Assembly (NCBI GenBank): GCA_030837785.1
Contig: JAUQYA010000086.1
Location: 65,367-129,366, forward strand
DNA from: Albidovulum sp.
GTDB lineage: Bacteria > Pseudomonadota > Alphaproteobacteria > Rhodobacterales > Rhodobacteraceae
Length of the DNA stretch: 64,000 nt
Reading direction: 5' to 3'
Shown here: piece after piece, positions 1-9,936 of the stretch
How the letters are laid out: the number at the start of each line of letters is the position of its first letter
How positions within the stretch are numbered: position 1 is the stretch's first letter
The notes under the pieces: generated by a model
Told to the model about the DNA's origin: nothing
Database searches by the model: none
Seen by the model: only the letters and a program-made list of their open reading frames with translations
Program-made: the position numbers and the translations under genes

Positions 1-1158
1 TGCTTTGAGAAGAACAAAATCAACCAGCAGCCCGTTGCCGCTTTCGTCTGCCCTGGCCATCCGCTGCTCGAAGCCGTGATCAGCCTGATCCGGGAACAGT
101 ATGAGCAGATTATGCGGCAGGGCGCGATCTTGGTCGACGACACAGATTCCGGTGACGCGCTGTCCGCGATCTTTCTCCTCGAACACACCGTGCAGGACGG
201 CCGCACGACCAGTGTCGGCAAGCCGCATGTGATTTCACAACGGCTCCAGTTCGCCGCGATCGACAAAGCAGGCAATGCGCTCAACGCCGGTATAGCGCCG
301 CATCTCAACCTCCGGCCTGCCACGGTGGAGGAGGTTGCATGCGTGCGCGATCTTCTGGAGGAGAGCTGGCTGACCAGCGAACTGGAGAAAGCCGCCATCC
401 GGTTCGCCACGGTCGAACTGGCCCAGAACCATGTCGCCGAGGTCAAGGCAAGGCGACTGCCGGAAATCGAGAAGGTCGAGCAGGAAGTGCGTGCCCGGCT
501 CAAGAAGGAGATCAACTACTGGGATTCGCGTGCTTTCGAGCTGAAGGAGGAGGAAAAGGCCGGGAAGCGGACGCGAGTGAACTGGCAGAACGCCCAGCGC
601 CGCGCCGAAGAACTGGCGGAGCGTCAGAAGCGCCGCATGGACCAGCTCGAGCGGGAGCGCTTTATCTCATCGCAACCGCCGCGAGTGCGCGGTGGAATGG
701 TCGTCATCCCGCGCGGCCTTCTGGACTCACGCCAAGCTCCAGCCATCCCGAACCATTTCGCGGAAGACCCCGCCGCACGCAGGAAGATCGAACTTGCAGC
801 CATGGAAGCTGTCATGGCGACAGAACGCGCTCTGGGCCACGAGCCGGTCGACGTTTCGGCCCAAAAGATTGGCTACGATATTGCCTCGCTCAATCCGGCA
901 TCCGGCCACCTGCGCTTCATCGAGGTCAAGGGGCGCATCGACGGTGCCGACAGCGTGATGATCACCCGGCAAGAGGTCATCACTTCACTGCACGAGCCGG
1001 AAAAGTTCATCCTGGCGATCGTCTCGGTTGCCAATGGTTTTGCCCACGAACCCCGTTATTTGCACGGCCCGCTCCTCGAGCGTGAACCATCGTTTCTTGA
1101 AACGGCGATTCAGTTTGACTTGAGGCGGTTGCTGGAACGGGCGGAGGGGCCACGATGA
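1..1158 (+). CDS. C-terminal part of a DUF3883 helicase (Hma helicase subunit), cut by the window edge
   Basis: The frame is open from base 1, so the gene starts upstream of the window and only about 385 C-terminal residues are seen. A charged helical stretch (roughly residues 120-215) with many Lys, Glu and Arg is followed by a DUF3883-like domain around residues 280-335, including GYDIASLN and, further on, FIEVKGR, an E-x-K core typical of the nuclease-like fold of that family. In defence loci DUF3883 sits at the end of SNF2/DEAD helicases, so I infer that role; the helicase motifs themselves lie outside the window. Its stop overlaps the next start by 4 bases, and the order helicase, extra gene, DUF1156 methylase, DUF499 ATPase supports an anti-phage Hma-type system. 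Confidence 0.75.
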   Translation, partial: CFEKNKINQQPVAAFVCPGHPLLEAVISLIREQYEQIMRQGAILVDDTDSGDALSAIFLLEHTVQDGRTTSVGKPHVISQRLQFAAIDKAGNALNAGIAPHLNLRPATVEEVACVRDLLEESWLTSELEKAAIRFATVELAQNHVAEVKARRLPEIEKVEQEVRARLKKEINYWDSRAFELKEEEKAGKRTRVNWQNAQRRAEELAERQKRRMDQLERERFISSQPPRVRGGMVVIPRGLLDSRQAPAIPNHFAEDPAARRKIELAAMEAVMATERALGHEPVDVSAQKIGYDIASLNPASGHLRFIEVKGRIDGADSVMITRQEVITSLHEPEKFILAIVSVANGFAHEPRYLHGPLLEREPSFLETAIQFDLRRLLERAEGPR

Positions 1159-2429
1159 TAGTGCATCCTCTAGCTGCCTTGGCACCTTGGGTTTCATTGC
1201 CGGCAAATATCGTCAAAGCGTTTGCGGGAGAGTGTAGTTTGCCCATCCACGAGTTGGAGAAGGCAAAGGTTCAAAAACTACGCGCGCATGTTCGTCCGTT
1301 TCCTGACGCGTCTGGCAACGTGACATTTAGTGCTTGGCGCTTGGCTCATGCCATCAAGAAGGCGGACTGTTTACGCTGGCCGTCAGCGCCGGTTCTTTGG
1401 AGGGGGGCTACGGGATTCCTTTTGGAAAACGGCCATTTTTTCGACTGGAGCAAAAGCGAATTTTCTTTGCATGACGGCATGGCAGATTACTACGCAGATT
1501 TCACAGGGTCGGGCTTGGCGGGTCGAATCGGCCAAGGGATGGCCTTGCTGTTTCTTGAGCAGAAGGGCTACGCCTATGTCGGCCGCTTTGAAACGGAATG
1601 GAAACAACGTGCAGCAGCGCAGAATAAGTCATGGCCTGCGGGAAAGACCAAGGCCCCGGATTTCATAGCTGAGAATGTGAGGAAAGAGTGGGTACTTGCG
1701 GAGTCAAAAGGAGGCTTTGCCTCACCGGGGAATAAGCCCCCCATCAAGGGCGCACTTCGCGACGGCCTCGCTCAGCTTGCAGGCTGGGACAAGCACATAA
1801 CCCCTCAGCCCCAGAAGAGTTTTGCGATCGGCACGTTCTTGCGTGAGAGCAACGACTCCCACGACGAAACTTCGTTGATTGCCTTCGTGGATCCACCGCC
1901 CGAAGCGTCGGAAGATCCGGTTGAATTTCCGGTAGATGCCGTGCGCCGTGCGAATTACGGATCATGGCTTTCCGTCATGGGCTTCGATGATGCTGCCAAT
2001 CGTCTCAGGATAGGAGTGGGCGAACAGCAACGACGACTCGTTCCAGTGATCGTGCTTGGCGGGCAGAAGTTCGTGGTCAGTATCGCATCGATTTCTCCAA
2101 GATACCCGGATCATTCCAGTCGTGAGTTTTGGGATGATCTCCATCACTGGCGGTTCTTGCCGTTCGACATGCCGAGAGGCGGCGTGCGGGTAGAAATGAT
2201 CGGGCTGGATCTGAGGGTTTTCAAAGCCTTGAGTTCGATATCCGACGAAAGGATATCCGCGGAACTGATGGAATTGCAGCCGCACGAGCCGCGGGATACG
2301 TCGTTCGATTCTGACGGCGGCGCATTTTACGGAAGCGTCTTTTCGGATGGTTCGTTGCTTGGAGAAATGCGGCACACGCGATCGACCAGGCCGTTCCCCG
2401 ACTTTGAATGGATAGAGGTGGAAGTGTGA
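1155..2429 (+). CDS. Hma-embedded protein with a PD-(D/E)xK-like motif
   Basis: A 424-residue protein I do not recognise by family. It is translationally coupled on both sides: its ATG overlaps the helicase stop, and its TGA overlaps the next start. Around residues 167-188 it has PDFIAEN followed by WVLAESKGG, which reads as a PD...E-x-K nuclease signature. The segment after it (residues 190-215) is Gly-rich with a LAQLAGWD helix. No membrane segment or signal peptide is visible. In helicase-methylase-ATPase loci, variable extra genes occur at this position. I infer a nuclease or a phage-recognition part, but only the motif and the position support this. It could instead be a non-catalytic adaptor with a nuclease-like fold. 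Confidence 0.65.
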   Translation: MIVHPLAALAPWVSLPANIVKAFAGECSLPIHELEKAKVQKLRAHVRPFPDASGNVTFSAWRLAHAIKKADCLRWPSAPVLWRGATGFLLENGHFFDWSKSEFSLHDGMADYYADFTGSGLAGRIGQGMALLFLEQKGYAYVGRFETEWKQRAAAQNKSWPAGKTKAPDFIAENVRKEWVLAESKGGFASPGNKPPIKGALRDGLAQLAGWDKHITPQPQKSFAIGTFLRESNDSHDETSLIAFVDPPPEASEDPVEFPVDAVRRANYGSWLSVMGFDDAANRLRIGVGEQQRRLVPVIVLGGQKFVVSIASISPRYPDHSSREFWDDLHHWRFLPFDMPRGGVRVEMIGLDLRVFKALSSISDERISAELMELQPHEPRDTSFDSDGGAFYGSVFSDGSLLGEMRHTRSTRPFPDFEWIEVEV

Positions 2430-5209
2430 CGACATACAAAAAAAAGCTCATCGAAGTCGCCATTCCGTTGGAAGCGATCAACGCGGCGTCGGCGCGGGAG
2501 AAGTCGATCCGGCATGGGCACCCTTCAACCCTGCACCTGTGGTGGGCGCGGCGGCCGCTTGCGGCGTGCCGGGCGGTCCTGTTCGCGCAGTTGGTGGATG
2601 ATCCGTCGAGCCTCCCCGACCAGTTCCCCACGCATGAGGATCAGGAAGCCGAACGCAAGCGACTGTTCGCCATCATCGAAGACTTGGTGAAATGGGAGAA
2701 CTCGACCAACGAAGAGGTGCTGGAACGGGCGCGGGCGGAAATCCGACGCAGTTGCGGCGGGGTGCTGCCCCCGGTCTATGACCCGTTCTCGGGCGGCGGG
2801 TCGATCCCGCTGGAGGCGCAGCGGCTGGGTCTGCCCGCCTATGGGTCCGACCTGAACCCGGTAGCGGTGATGATCGGCAAGGCGATGATCGAGATCCCAC
2901 CGAAGTTTAAGGATATGCCCCCCATCCACCCCGGCATCAAGGAACGGTCGTTCTACCGCAATGCCGAAGGGCTGGCCGAGGATGTGAAACATTACGGCGC
3001 ATGGATGCGCGAGAAGGCGTGGGAGCGCATCGGGCATCTCTACCCGCAGGTGGACCTGCCGAAGGACTACGGCGGCGGCAAGGCGACGGTAATCGCCTGG
3101 ATCTGGGCGCGGACGGTGCCGAGCCCGGACCCGGCGTTTGCCAATGTGCAGGTACCGCTCGTCCGCAGCTTTGAGCTATCCAGCAAGAAGGGGCAGAGAG
3201 CTTGGGTTGATCCCGTTGTAGCGAATGGCAATTATGACTTCGTGGTGAAGAGCGAAGCCTTCGGGCACAAAGGTGCGCCTAGAGATGGAACTGTAAACAG
3301 GCAGGGTGCAGTTTGCATTGTCTCCAGTGCGGCAATCCCGTTCAAATATATCAGGCAGATGGCGAAAGACGGCCGAATGGGCCAAAAGCTCATGGCTGTT
3401 GTCGCAGAAGGGCCGAAGGGTAAGATTTTCCTGTCACCGGATCAAATATCAAGCGAAGCAGCACTTTCGGCGAAGCCTGATGAGAAGCCCAGCCTACAGA
3501 TTTCGCATTGGCCAGGTCGCACCAATGTGGTCGAATATGGCATGGAAAATTTCGAGGATCTATTCACAGATCGTCAGACAGTCGCCCTAAACACATTTGC
3601 TAAGCTAGTTCACGATGCTCGCGCTGAGATAGAGAAGGATGCCTTGGCCGCAGGCATAGAAGCTGACGAAGTTCCGCTGCGTGATGATGGCCGAGGTGCT
3701 AAAGGTTACGCTGAGGCAGTTAGCGTCTATCTCGCCTTCATTGCCGACAAGTGCAGTGATTACAACTCTTCCATCTGCAGTTGGATTCCTCAACTTGGCG
3801 CTGTGCGGAATACATTCGCGAGGCAGGCGATTCCCATGGTCTGGGACTTCGTTGAAGTCAACATCTTCAGTGGCAAAGTCGGCAGCTTTGGATCAATGTC
3901 GGTGTGGGTGGAGAAAGCTCTGCTTGGTTTCGTCCCTGCTGCGCCAGGTCAAGTAAGGCAGATGGACGCCCAGTCGATCTCAATGCTTCCAAATAGCGTT
4001 GTCTCGACAGATCCGCCTTATTACGATAATATTAGCTACGCTGATCTTTCTGACTTTTTCTACTGTTGGCTCCGTCCCGCTTTAAGGGATGTGTATCCGG
4101 ATCTATTCGGAGTCCTTGCCACCCCTAAAACTGACGAACTTGTTGCCACGCCCTATAGAGAAAATCGCGGGAAGCTAGCTGCAGAAGAGTTCTTTTTGCG
4201 TGGCATGAAGAGCGCAATTGAGAAGATGGCGTTCGAAACTTCAGACGAATTTCCAGCTGCGATCTACTACGCCTTCAAGCAAAGTGAAATCGAGCAAGAG
4301 GGCATTAGCTCAACCGGCTGGGCTACATTTTTGCAGGCTGTTGTCGAGGCCGGTTTTTCTGTTGTAGGAACATGGCCGGTGCGAACTGAATTTTCAAACC
4401 GGCCGGTAGCGTCGGGTTCCAATGCTCTCGCCAACTCTGTTGTCCTCGTCTGCCGCAAGAAGGAAACCACAGCCGAGATAATCACCCGGGCCGAGTTCAT
4501 TCGCGCCCTGAAACGCGAACTGCCCCCGGCCATCGCCGAGCTTCAGGCCGCCAACATCGCCCCGGCCGACATGCCGCAATCGGCCATCGGCCCCGGCATG
4601 GGTGTGTTCTCGCGCTACAAGGCGGTGCTGGAATCCGACGACAGCCCGATGAGCGTGAAAACAGCGCTTCAGCTCATCAACCGCGAACTCGACGAATATC
4701 TTGGCGGCATCCAGGGCGAGTTCGACGCCGACACCCGCTTCGCCATCACCTGGTTCGAGCAGAACGGGAACGGCAAGGGGGATTACGGCGTGGCCGACAA
4801 CCTCGCCCGTGCGCGTGGCATCGCAGTGGAAAGCGTCAAGCACGCCGGGATCGTGGAAAGCGCGGCGGGCAAGGTCCGTATCCTGACGCGCGACGAACTC
4901 GTGGAAGATTGGGAGCCGGAAAGCGATGGCCACCTGACGGTGTGGGAATGCCTCCAACACCTCGTCAAGACGCACGAGAAGGACGGCATCTCGCACGATA
5001 CCGCCGTCCTGCTGAAGAAGATCGGTACCCAGGCCGAGGCCGTGAAAGACCTCGCCTACTGCCTCTACGACATCAGCGCGAACAAGCGGAAGGATGCCAA
5101 GGAAGCGACGGCCTACAACGCGTTGATCGCCGATTGGGCCGAACTGACCAAGGCCGCGGCCGCCATCCACGACACGAGCGGGGATCGCCAGATCCGCATG
5201 GGATTTTGA
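2426..5209 (+). CDS. DUF1156 domain DNA methyltransferase
   Basis: A DNA methylase of about 927 residues that would modify host DNA so the partner helicase and ATPase spare it. The N-terminus carries the DUF1156 hallmarks KKLIEVAIPLEAIN and HLWWARRPL. Motif I (SAM binding) is DPFSGGGSIPLEA near residue 118; catalytic motif IV is DPPYYDN near residue 528. An ATG 18 bases upstream exists (2408), but GTG at 2426 is preferred: GAGGTGGAAG precedes it, and it gives a 4-base overlap with the upstream stop. The stretch from about 3170 to 4450 is visibly lower in GC and has looser codon use than the flanks, so the target-recognition part may have been exchanged between lineages. Confidence 0.9.
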   Translation: MTTYKKKLIEVAIPLEAINAASAREKSIRHGHPSTLHLWWARRPLAACRAVLFAQLVDDPSSLPDQFPTHEDQEAERKRLFAIIEDLVKWENSTNEEVLERARAEIRRSCGGVLPPVYDPFSGGGSIPLEAQRLGLPAYGSDLNPVAVMIGKAMIEIPPKFKDMPPIHPGIKERSFYRNAEGLAEDVKHYGAWMREKAWERIGHLYPQVDLPKDYGGGKATVIAWIWARTVPSPDPAFANVQVPLVRSFELSSKKGQRAWVDPVVANGNYDFVVKSEAFGHKGAPRDGTVNRQGAVCIVSSAAIPFKYIRQMAKDGRMGQKLMAVVAEGPKGKIFLSPDQISSEAALSAKPDEKPSLQISHWPGRTNVVEYGMENFEDLFTDRQTVALNTFAKLVHDARAEIEKDALAAGIEADEVPLRDDGRGAKGYAEAVSVYLAFIADKCSDYNSSICSWIPQLGAVRNTFARQAIPMVWDFVEVNIFSGKVGSFGSMSVWVEKALLGFVPAAPGQVRQMDAQSISMLPNSVVSTDPPYYDNISYADLSDFFYCWLRPALRDVYPDLFGVLATPKTDELVATPYRENRGKLAAEEFFLRGMKSAIEKMAFETSDEFPAAIYYAFKQSEIEQEGISSTGWATFLQAVVEAGFSVVGTWPVRTEFSNRPVASGSNALANSVVLVCRKKETTAEIITRAEFIRALKRELPPAIAELQAANIAPADMPQSAIGPGMGVFSRYKAVLESDDSPMSVKTALQLINRELDEYLGGIQGEFDADTRFAITWFEQNGNGKGDYGVADNLARARGIAVESVKHAGIVESAAGKVRILTRDELVEDWEPESDGHLTVWECLQHLVKTHEKDGISHDTAVLLKKIGTQAEAVKDLAYCLYDISANKRKDAKEATAYNALIADWAELTKAAAAIHDTSGDRQIRMGF

Positions 5210-5222
5210 GGGGAGTTGAGAC

Positions 5223-8200
5223 GTGGCCAAGAGCACGCGGCAGTATGTATTCGAGGGGATGGAGCTGATCCCGACGGCTCTCGTCCCGTTTGTCGAGAAG
5301 CGGCTGGAAAATGCCATCAAGGGGCATTGGCAGATCGAGGTGGTCCAGCGCGTTCAGGGCCTTCGCCCGAACTCCAACGGTGAGGTCGGCTGGGATCAGC
5401 AAGGGCTGCTCAAGACCATGATGGCCTTCTGGAAAGAGGCTTTCGCGATGGTCCTCGGGCACCCTGAACGGTCCTATGTGTCCGAGTTGCTGGACGTGCG
5501 GAACAAGCTCTCCCACAACGAAACCTTCACCTACGATGATGCCGAGCGGGCGCTTGATTCCATGCGCCGCCTGATGGAAGCGATCAGCGCAGGCGAGGCT
5601 GCAGAACAGCTCGGCAAGATGCGCGACACCATCCTGCGCACGAAGTTCACCGAACTGGCGCGCAACGAAGAGCGGCGGAAGACCCAGCGCCTGGAAATCT
5701 CGGTCGAGACGGTGGCGGGCCTGCTGCCGTGGCGCGATGTCGTCGAGCCGCACCAGGATGTGGCAACGGGAGAGTTCCAGCAGGCCGAGTTCGCAGCCGA
5801 TCTCGCCAAGGTGCATTCAGGCAGCGCGCCGCCCGAATATCGAGACCCACGGCAGTTTTTCAGCCGCACCTATCTGACCGAGGGTTTGAGCGCGCTTCTG
5901 ATCGGCGCGGCCAAGCGCCTGGCGGGCGCTGGAGGCGACCCGGTCGTCGAACTGCAAACCAATTTTGGTGGCGGCAAGACGCACTCGATGCTCGCACTCT
6001 ACCACATGGCAGGGCCGACGCCGGTTCAGGACTTGTCGGGGCTGGACCAACTTCTCGACAAGCAAGGGCTGAGCGTCCCGAAGAGCATCAATCGCGCGGT
6101 GCTGGTCGGCACATCGCGGGGGCCGCAGGATGTCCTTAACGCTGATGGTGGCCGCAAGATTCGCACGACCTGGGGCGAACTGGCATGGCAGCTTGGCGGG
6201 GCAGAAGCCTTCGACATGGTGGCGGATAATGACGCCAGCGGCATTGCGCCGGGCTCGAACCTGCTCGAGGCGCTCTTCAAGAAATATGCACCCTGTCTGA
6301 TCCTGATCGACGAATGGGTCGCCTATCTGCGGCAAATCTACAAGGTCGAGGGGCTGCCGTCCGGTTCGTTCGACGCGAACCTGTCCTTTGTCCAGTCGTT
6401 GACCGAGGCGGTCAAGGCCAGCCCGGGCACGCTGCTGGTTGCCTCCCTTCCGGCATCCCAGATCGAGGTAGGCGGTGAAGGTGGTCAGGAGGCGCTGGCC
6501 CGTCTCAAGCAGACCTTCAGCCGCGTGGAATCGTCATGGCGGCCGGCAAGCCAGGAAGAGAGCTATGAGATCGTCCGGCGGCGGCTGTTCAAGGAAATCC
6601 CCGGCGACAAATTCCATCACCGCGACAACACGCTGAAGCAGTTCGCCAAGCTGTATCGGGAGAACGCCAACGATTTCCCGCAGGGCTGCGCGGATGAAGA
6701 TTATCGGCGCAAGCTGGAAAAAGCCTATCCGATCCATCCCGAGCTGTTTGATCAACTCTATACGAGCTGGGGATCGCTGGAAAAATTCCAGCGCACGCGC
6801 GGCGTATTGCGTCTGATGGCGCAGGCCATTCACGAGCTTTGGATGAGCGGCGACCCATCTGTGATGATCATGCCCGGCAGCGTGTCGGTGAGTTCGCCAC
6901 GCGTCGAGCCAGAACTGCTCCACTATCTGGACGTGACCTGGCAGTCGATCATTGCCGGCGATGTCGATGGCACGGCGTCCACGCCGTACAAGATCGATCA
7001 GTCGGCGCCGAACCTGAACCGATACTCGGCGACCAGGCGTGTCGCCCGCGCGATCTTCATGGGAACAGCCCCGACACATCAACAACAGAACACTGGTCTC
7101 GACGACAAGCAGATCAACCTCGGCGTCGTTCAGCCGGGCGAACGCCCAGCAATCTTCGGGGATGCGCTGCGTCGGCTGACCAACCAAGCAAAGTTCATGC
7201 ACGCCGATCTTGGCCGCTATTGGTATTCGATGTCGGCGAGCCTCAACCGCATTGCGGCGGACAAGGCTGCACAGATTGAAACCGCGCTCGTCCTGATGAC
7301 GATCGACAACGAGCTAGGCAAATATGTAAACGGACTCGCTGATCGCGGGCATTTCGACGCAGTACAGGTCGCCCCTGCGTCTTCGGCCGAGGTGCCTGAC
7401 GAAGCGGGAGGCGTGCGCGCTGTGGTGCTGGGCGTCGCGCATCCACACAATGGCCGCGATGGCTCGGAAGCGTTGATCGAGGCGAAGGATATCCTTACCC
7501 AGCGTGGCAGCACGCCGCGCGTCTATCGCAATATGCTGGTGTTCATCGCTGCGGATGCGCGCCAGCTCGACAATCTGAAGGATGCGGTGCGCGCATCCCT
7601 GGCCTGGGGCGAGATCGTCCGCGACACCGAGCGGCTCAACCTTACCCAGAGCGACAGCGCACTCGCCAAGGCCAAACTGGCCGAGGCGAATGAGACGATG
7701 AAAACGCGGCTCAAGGAAGCCTGGTGCTATCTACATTATCCGGCGCAGGAGAGCGCCCAGGCCGATGTGGAATGGGTTTCGGGTAAAATCCCGGCGCAGG
7801 ATGGACTTCTGGCGCGAGCCAGCAAGAAGCTCGTTGCTGAGGAGGGATTACTTACAGAGCTGGGGCCGACCCGCCTCGAACGAGACCTTCAGAAATACAT
7901 CTGGAACGGGAAACCACATCTGCAACTGAAGGATCTGCGGGAATATCTCAACCGCTACATTTACCTGCCGCGCCTGAAGAATCCGGACGTGCTGATCAAA
8001 ACGGTCCAGTCGGCGACGGGCGGCATGCTTCCCGGACCCTTCGCATATGCTGAACGTTGGGACGAGAAGTCGGATACCTACCTGGGGCTCGCGATCGAAC
8101 GCGCCAGCAACGCCGTGGTCGTCATTGATAGCGACAGCGTCATCGTGAAACTGGATGTCGCGGAGACACACCGCCCGTCAACAACTCAATCGGGACCGAC

Positions 8201-8519
8201 TAGTTCTCACCCAGAGCCGACTGAAGCGACAGGGGCGACAGGGGAGCAAGGTAGCGGCGGCGGCGCGCAGTCGACCACCACAGAGAGGAAGCCAACCCGG
8301 TTTACTGGCACCGTGATGGTGTCGGCCGACAGGCCGGCGAGGGATATGCATCAGATTGTAGAGGCCATCATTGAACAGCTCACTGTCCTCCCGGGGAGTG
8401 ATGTGAAACTGAGGCTCGAAATCGAGGCCGAGGTTCCGTCGGGCCTCGACCGCGCGAAGGTTCGCACGCTGGTCGAAAACGCCAACACGCTTGGGTTTAT
8501 CGAAAAGTCAGTCGAATAA
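5223..8519 (+). CDS. DUF499 AAA-like ATPase (Hma ATPase subunit)
   Basis: A 1098-residue ATPase, last gene of the operon, 13 bases after the methylase. Residues 1-130 look like the Swt1-type HEPN-like domain (conserved VRNKLSHNETF). The ATPase core has Walker A NFGGGKTHS near residue 247 and Walker B CLILIDEW near residue 357. The N-terminal part of the core matches DUF499 proteins, which recur in defence islands beside DUF1156 methylases. A low-complexity linker of Ser, Thr, Glu and Gly near residues 985-1020 precedes a small C-terminal domain. The likely role is NTP-driven sensing or effector activity; whether the HEPN-like part is catalytic cannot be told, since no clear R-x4-6-H is obvious. 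Confidence 0.88.
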   Translation: MAKSTRQYVFEGMELIPTALVPFVEKRLENAIKGHWQIEVVQRVQGLRPNSNGEVGWDQQGLLKTMMAFWKEAFAMVLGHPERSYVSELLDVRNKLSHNETFTYDDAERALDSMRRLMEAISAGEAAEQLGKMRDTILRTKFTELARNEERRKTQRLEISVETVAGLLPWRDVVEPHQDVATGEFQQAEFAADLAKVHSGSAPPEYRDPRQFFSRTYLTEGLSALLIGAAKRLAGAGGDPVVELQTNFGGGKTHSMLALYHMAGPTPVQDLSGLDQLLDKQGLSVPKSINRAVLVGTSRGPQDVLNADGGRKIRTTWGELAWQLGGAEAFDMVADNDASGIAPGSNLLEALFKKYAPCLILIDEWVAYLRQIYKVEGLPSGSFDANLSFVQSLTEAVKASPGTLLVASLPASQIEVGGEGGQEALARLKQTFSRVESSWRPASQEESYEIVRRRLFKEIPGDKFHHRDNTLKQFAKLYRENANDFPQGCADEDYRRKLEKAYPIHPELFDQLYTSWGSLEKFQRTRGVLRLMAQAIHELWMSGDPSVMIMPGSVSVSSPRVEPELLHYLDVTWQSIIAGDVDGTASTPYKIDQSAPNLNRYSATRRVARAIFMGTAPTHQQQNTGLDDKQINLGVVQPGERPAIFGDALRRLTNQAKFMHADLGRYWYSMSASLNRIAADKAAQIETALVLMTIDNELGKYVNGLADRGHFDAVQVAPASSAEVPDEAGGVRAVVLGVAHPHNGRDGSEALIEAKDILTQRGSTPRVYRNMLVFIAADARQLDNLKDAVRASLAWGEIVRDTERLNLTQSDSALAKAKLAEANETMKTRLKEAWCYLHYPAQESAQADVEWVSGKIPAQDGLLARASKKLVAEEGLLTELGPTRLERDLQKYIWNGKPHLQLKDLREYLNRYIYLPRLKNPDVLIKTVQSATGGMLPGPFAYAERWDEKSDTYLGLAIERASNAVVVIDSDSVIVKLDVAETHRPSTTQSGPTSSHPEPTEATGATGEQGSGGGAQSTTTERKPTRFTGTVMVSADRPARDMHQIVEAIIEQLTVLPGSDVKLRLEIEAEVPSGLDRAKVRTLVENANTLGFIEKSVE

Positions 8520-8581
8520 TCGAGGCTGGCTGTTCGTCGTGCCGCAAATCAGCGTTTGCTATTGGCATCCGATCCGTGGGC

Positions 8582-8604
8582 GCTACCGGCTTGCTGCCGG
8601 TGGC
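8582..8604. terminator. possible bidirectional terminator hairpin
   Basis: GCTACCGGC and GCCGGTGGC face each other with a 5-base loop in the 183-base gap between the convergent DUF499 and LysR genes. There is no strong T-run, so this is tentative. I see nothing else in the gap. Confidence 0.3.
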
Positions 8605-8702
8605 ATTCACGGATCAAGGCGCCTTACTCCAGTTGGCTTGCTCTTTTCGATGCACCAACCGCACTGCGTCCTGTGACCGCAGGCGTAGAGTATCAATGCC
8701 GC

Positions 8703-9608
8703 TCAGGAAGGCGTTCGTGGCGCTACAGAAATCCTCCCCATCGCACGAGCCATGCTCAACAGTCGGCGGCAGGCGGGGTTATCGTTTCGAGTTGACCAGA
8801 CCATGCTGAACGGCAGTACCTCACCGGCCAGCTGCCGGTAAGTGATCCCCGGAAACTGCGCGACGGTCGTGGCCTCACTTGTCAACGTAAGGCCGCGGCC
8901 GACGGCGACCAGCGACAAGATGTTGTCGCGGCCCACCTGCTGGGATTGGATGTCAGGGTGACGCCCGAGATCGGCGAGGTGAGCAACCAGGTAGTCGTGG
9001 ATCTCCTGGCCCGGTGCGACGTCGCTCACGATGAAGCGTTCACCTGTCAGGTCCGGCCATCCGAGTTCGGCTTTGGCAGCCAAAGGATGGTCAGCAGGCA
9101 ACACCACGAAGACCCGTTCGTGCCAGAGATGCTCCGTTTCGCAGCCATCCCAGGGCGCAATTCCGGTTATGAATGCGATGTCCAGTTCCAGCTTCCGGAC
9201 GGCAGCGACGTGCTCGGACGGATTTCCATCTATGAGGTCGATCTGAACGGTCGGATGGTGCTTCCCGAACCCTTGCAGGAGGTTAAACAAAAATCCCGAC
9301 GCGAGCGATGAAAATATCCCAACCTTGAGCAGTCCCTGGTCGGCCCGGCCGACCGCAGCCACCTTGGTCACGCCGATGTCGATCTGCCGAAGGGCATGCC
9401 GGGCGCTACGCAGAAATTCCTGCCCGGCGACGGTCAATCGCACCCCGCCCGCGTGTCGCTGAAAAAGCGAGGCACCCAATTCGTCCTCGAGGTCACGGAT
9501 TTGGCGGCTGACGGACGATTCATTGATGGCGAGCGCGATTGCGGCCTTGCGGAAACTCCCATGGTCGGCTGCCGCAAGGAAATATCGCAGCTGGCGCAAC
9601 CGGATCAT
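8703..9608 (-). CDS. LysR family transcriptional regulator
   Basis: A 301-residue regulator with an N-terminal winged helix-turn-helix (MIRLRQLRYFLAAADHGSFR, then ESSVSRQIRDLEDELGASLF) and a periplasmic-binding-like effector domain. The start at 9608 is chosen because MIRLRQLRYF is the canonical LysR beginning; a longer frame adds 26 residues without family features. It is convergent with the DUF499 gene and faces away from the TetR gene across about 330 bases. The ligand and targets are unknown. LysR genes are often found next to trbI-DUF2274 in alphaproteobacterial ICEs, so control of transfer is plausible, but that is inference from position. Confidence 0.9.
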   Translation of the reverse strand: MIRLRQLRYFLAAADHGSFRKAAIALAINESSVSRQIRDLEDELGASLFQRHAGGVRLTVAGQEFLRSARHALRQIDIGVTKVAAVGRADQGLLKVGIFSSLASGFLFNLLQGFGKHHPTVQIDLIDGNPSEHVAAVRKLELDIAFITGIAPWDGCETEHLWHERVFVVLPADHPLAAKAELGWPDLTGERFIVSDVAPGQEIHDYLVAHLADLGRHPDIQSQQVGRDNILSLVAVGRGLTLTSEATTVAQFPGITYRQLAGEVLPFSMVWSTRNDNPACRRLLSMARAMGRISVAPRTPS

Positions 9609-9830
9609 ACTCTTGCTGGGGTTGCCCTCGACAATGTTCAAGTGGGTGCTGCCAGATGAGGCTTGCCTGTTCGGGTGCGCAGGCATGACGCATCATCCTG
9701 AACCGCAGCCGGCTTCTGGCCGGCGTTTCGTCGGGGTCTGCCCGCGAAGGCGACGGCGCGTACCACGAGAGATGCGCGCGCCATGATGCCTAAGTCCGCA
9801 CGCGCTCATCTCCTCTCCTCACCGCGTCAA

Positions 9831-9907
9831 ACTAAATACCATTCAGTTATTGGAATGGTGCTGCTTGACATCGGGTCCGTCAACGAAAAAAGTAAATCGC
9901 ATTTAGT
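9831..9907. promoter_or_regulatory. paired TetR operators around the tetR promoter
   Basis: Two 17-base imperfect palindromes share the consensus ACTAAAT-N3-ATTTAGT: 9831-9847 (ACTAAATACCATTCAGT) and 9891-9907 (AGTAAATCGCATTTAGT), each with one mismatch. They lie 60 bases apart, centre to centre. A TTGACA at 9865-9870 sits between them; the -10 would fall at or next to the second site. This is the layout of an autoregulated TetR promoter. The rest of the 9609-9936 gap shows nothing else I can name. Confidence 0.7.
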
Positions 9908-9936
9908 TTTCACGCACAGTTGCAACAGGGATCTCG

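Noticed and set aside
1..75. Left attachment site or element end at the window start
   Set aside because: The helicase frame is already open at base 1, and no tRNA fragment or repeat of the right-end joint is seen; the left end is outside the window.
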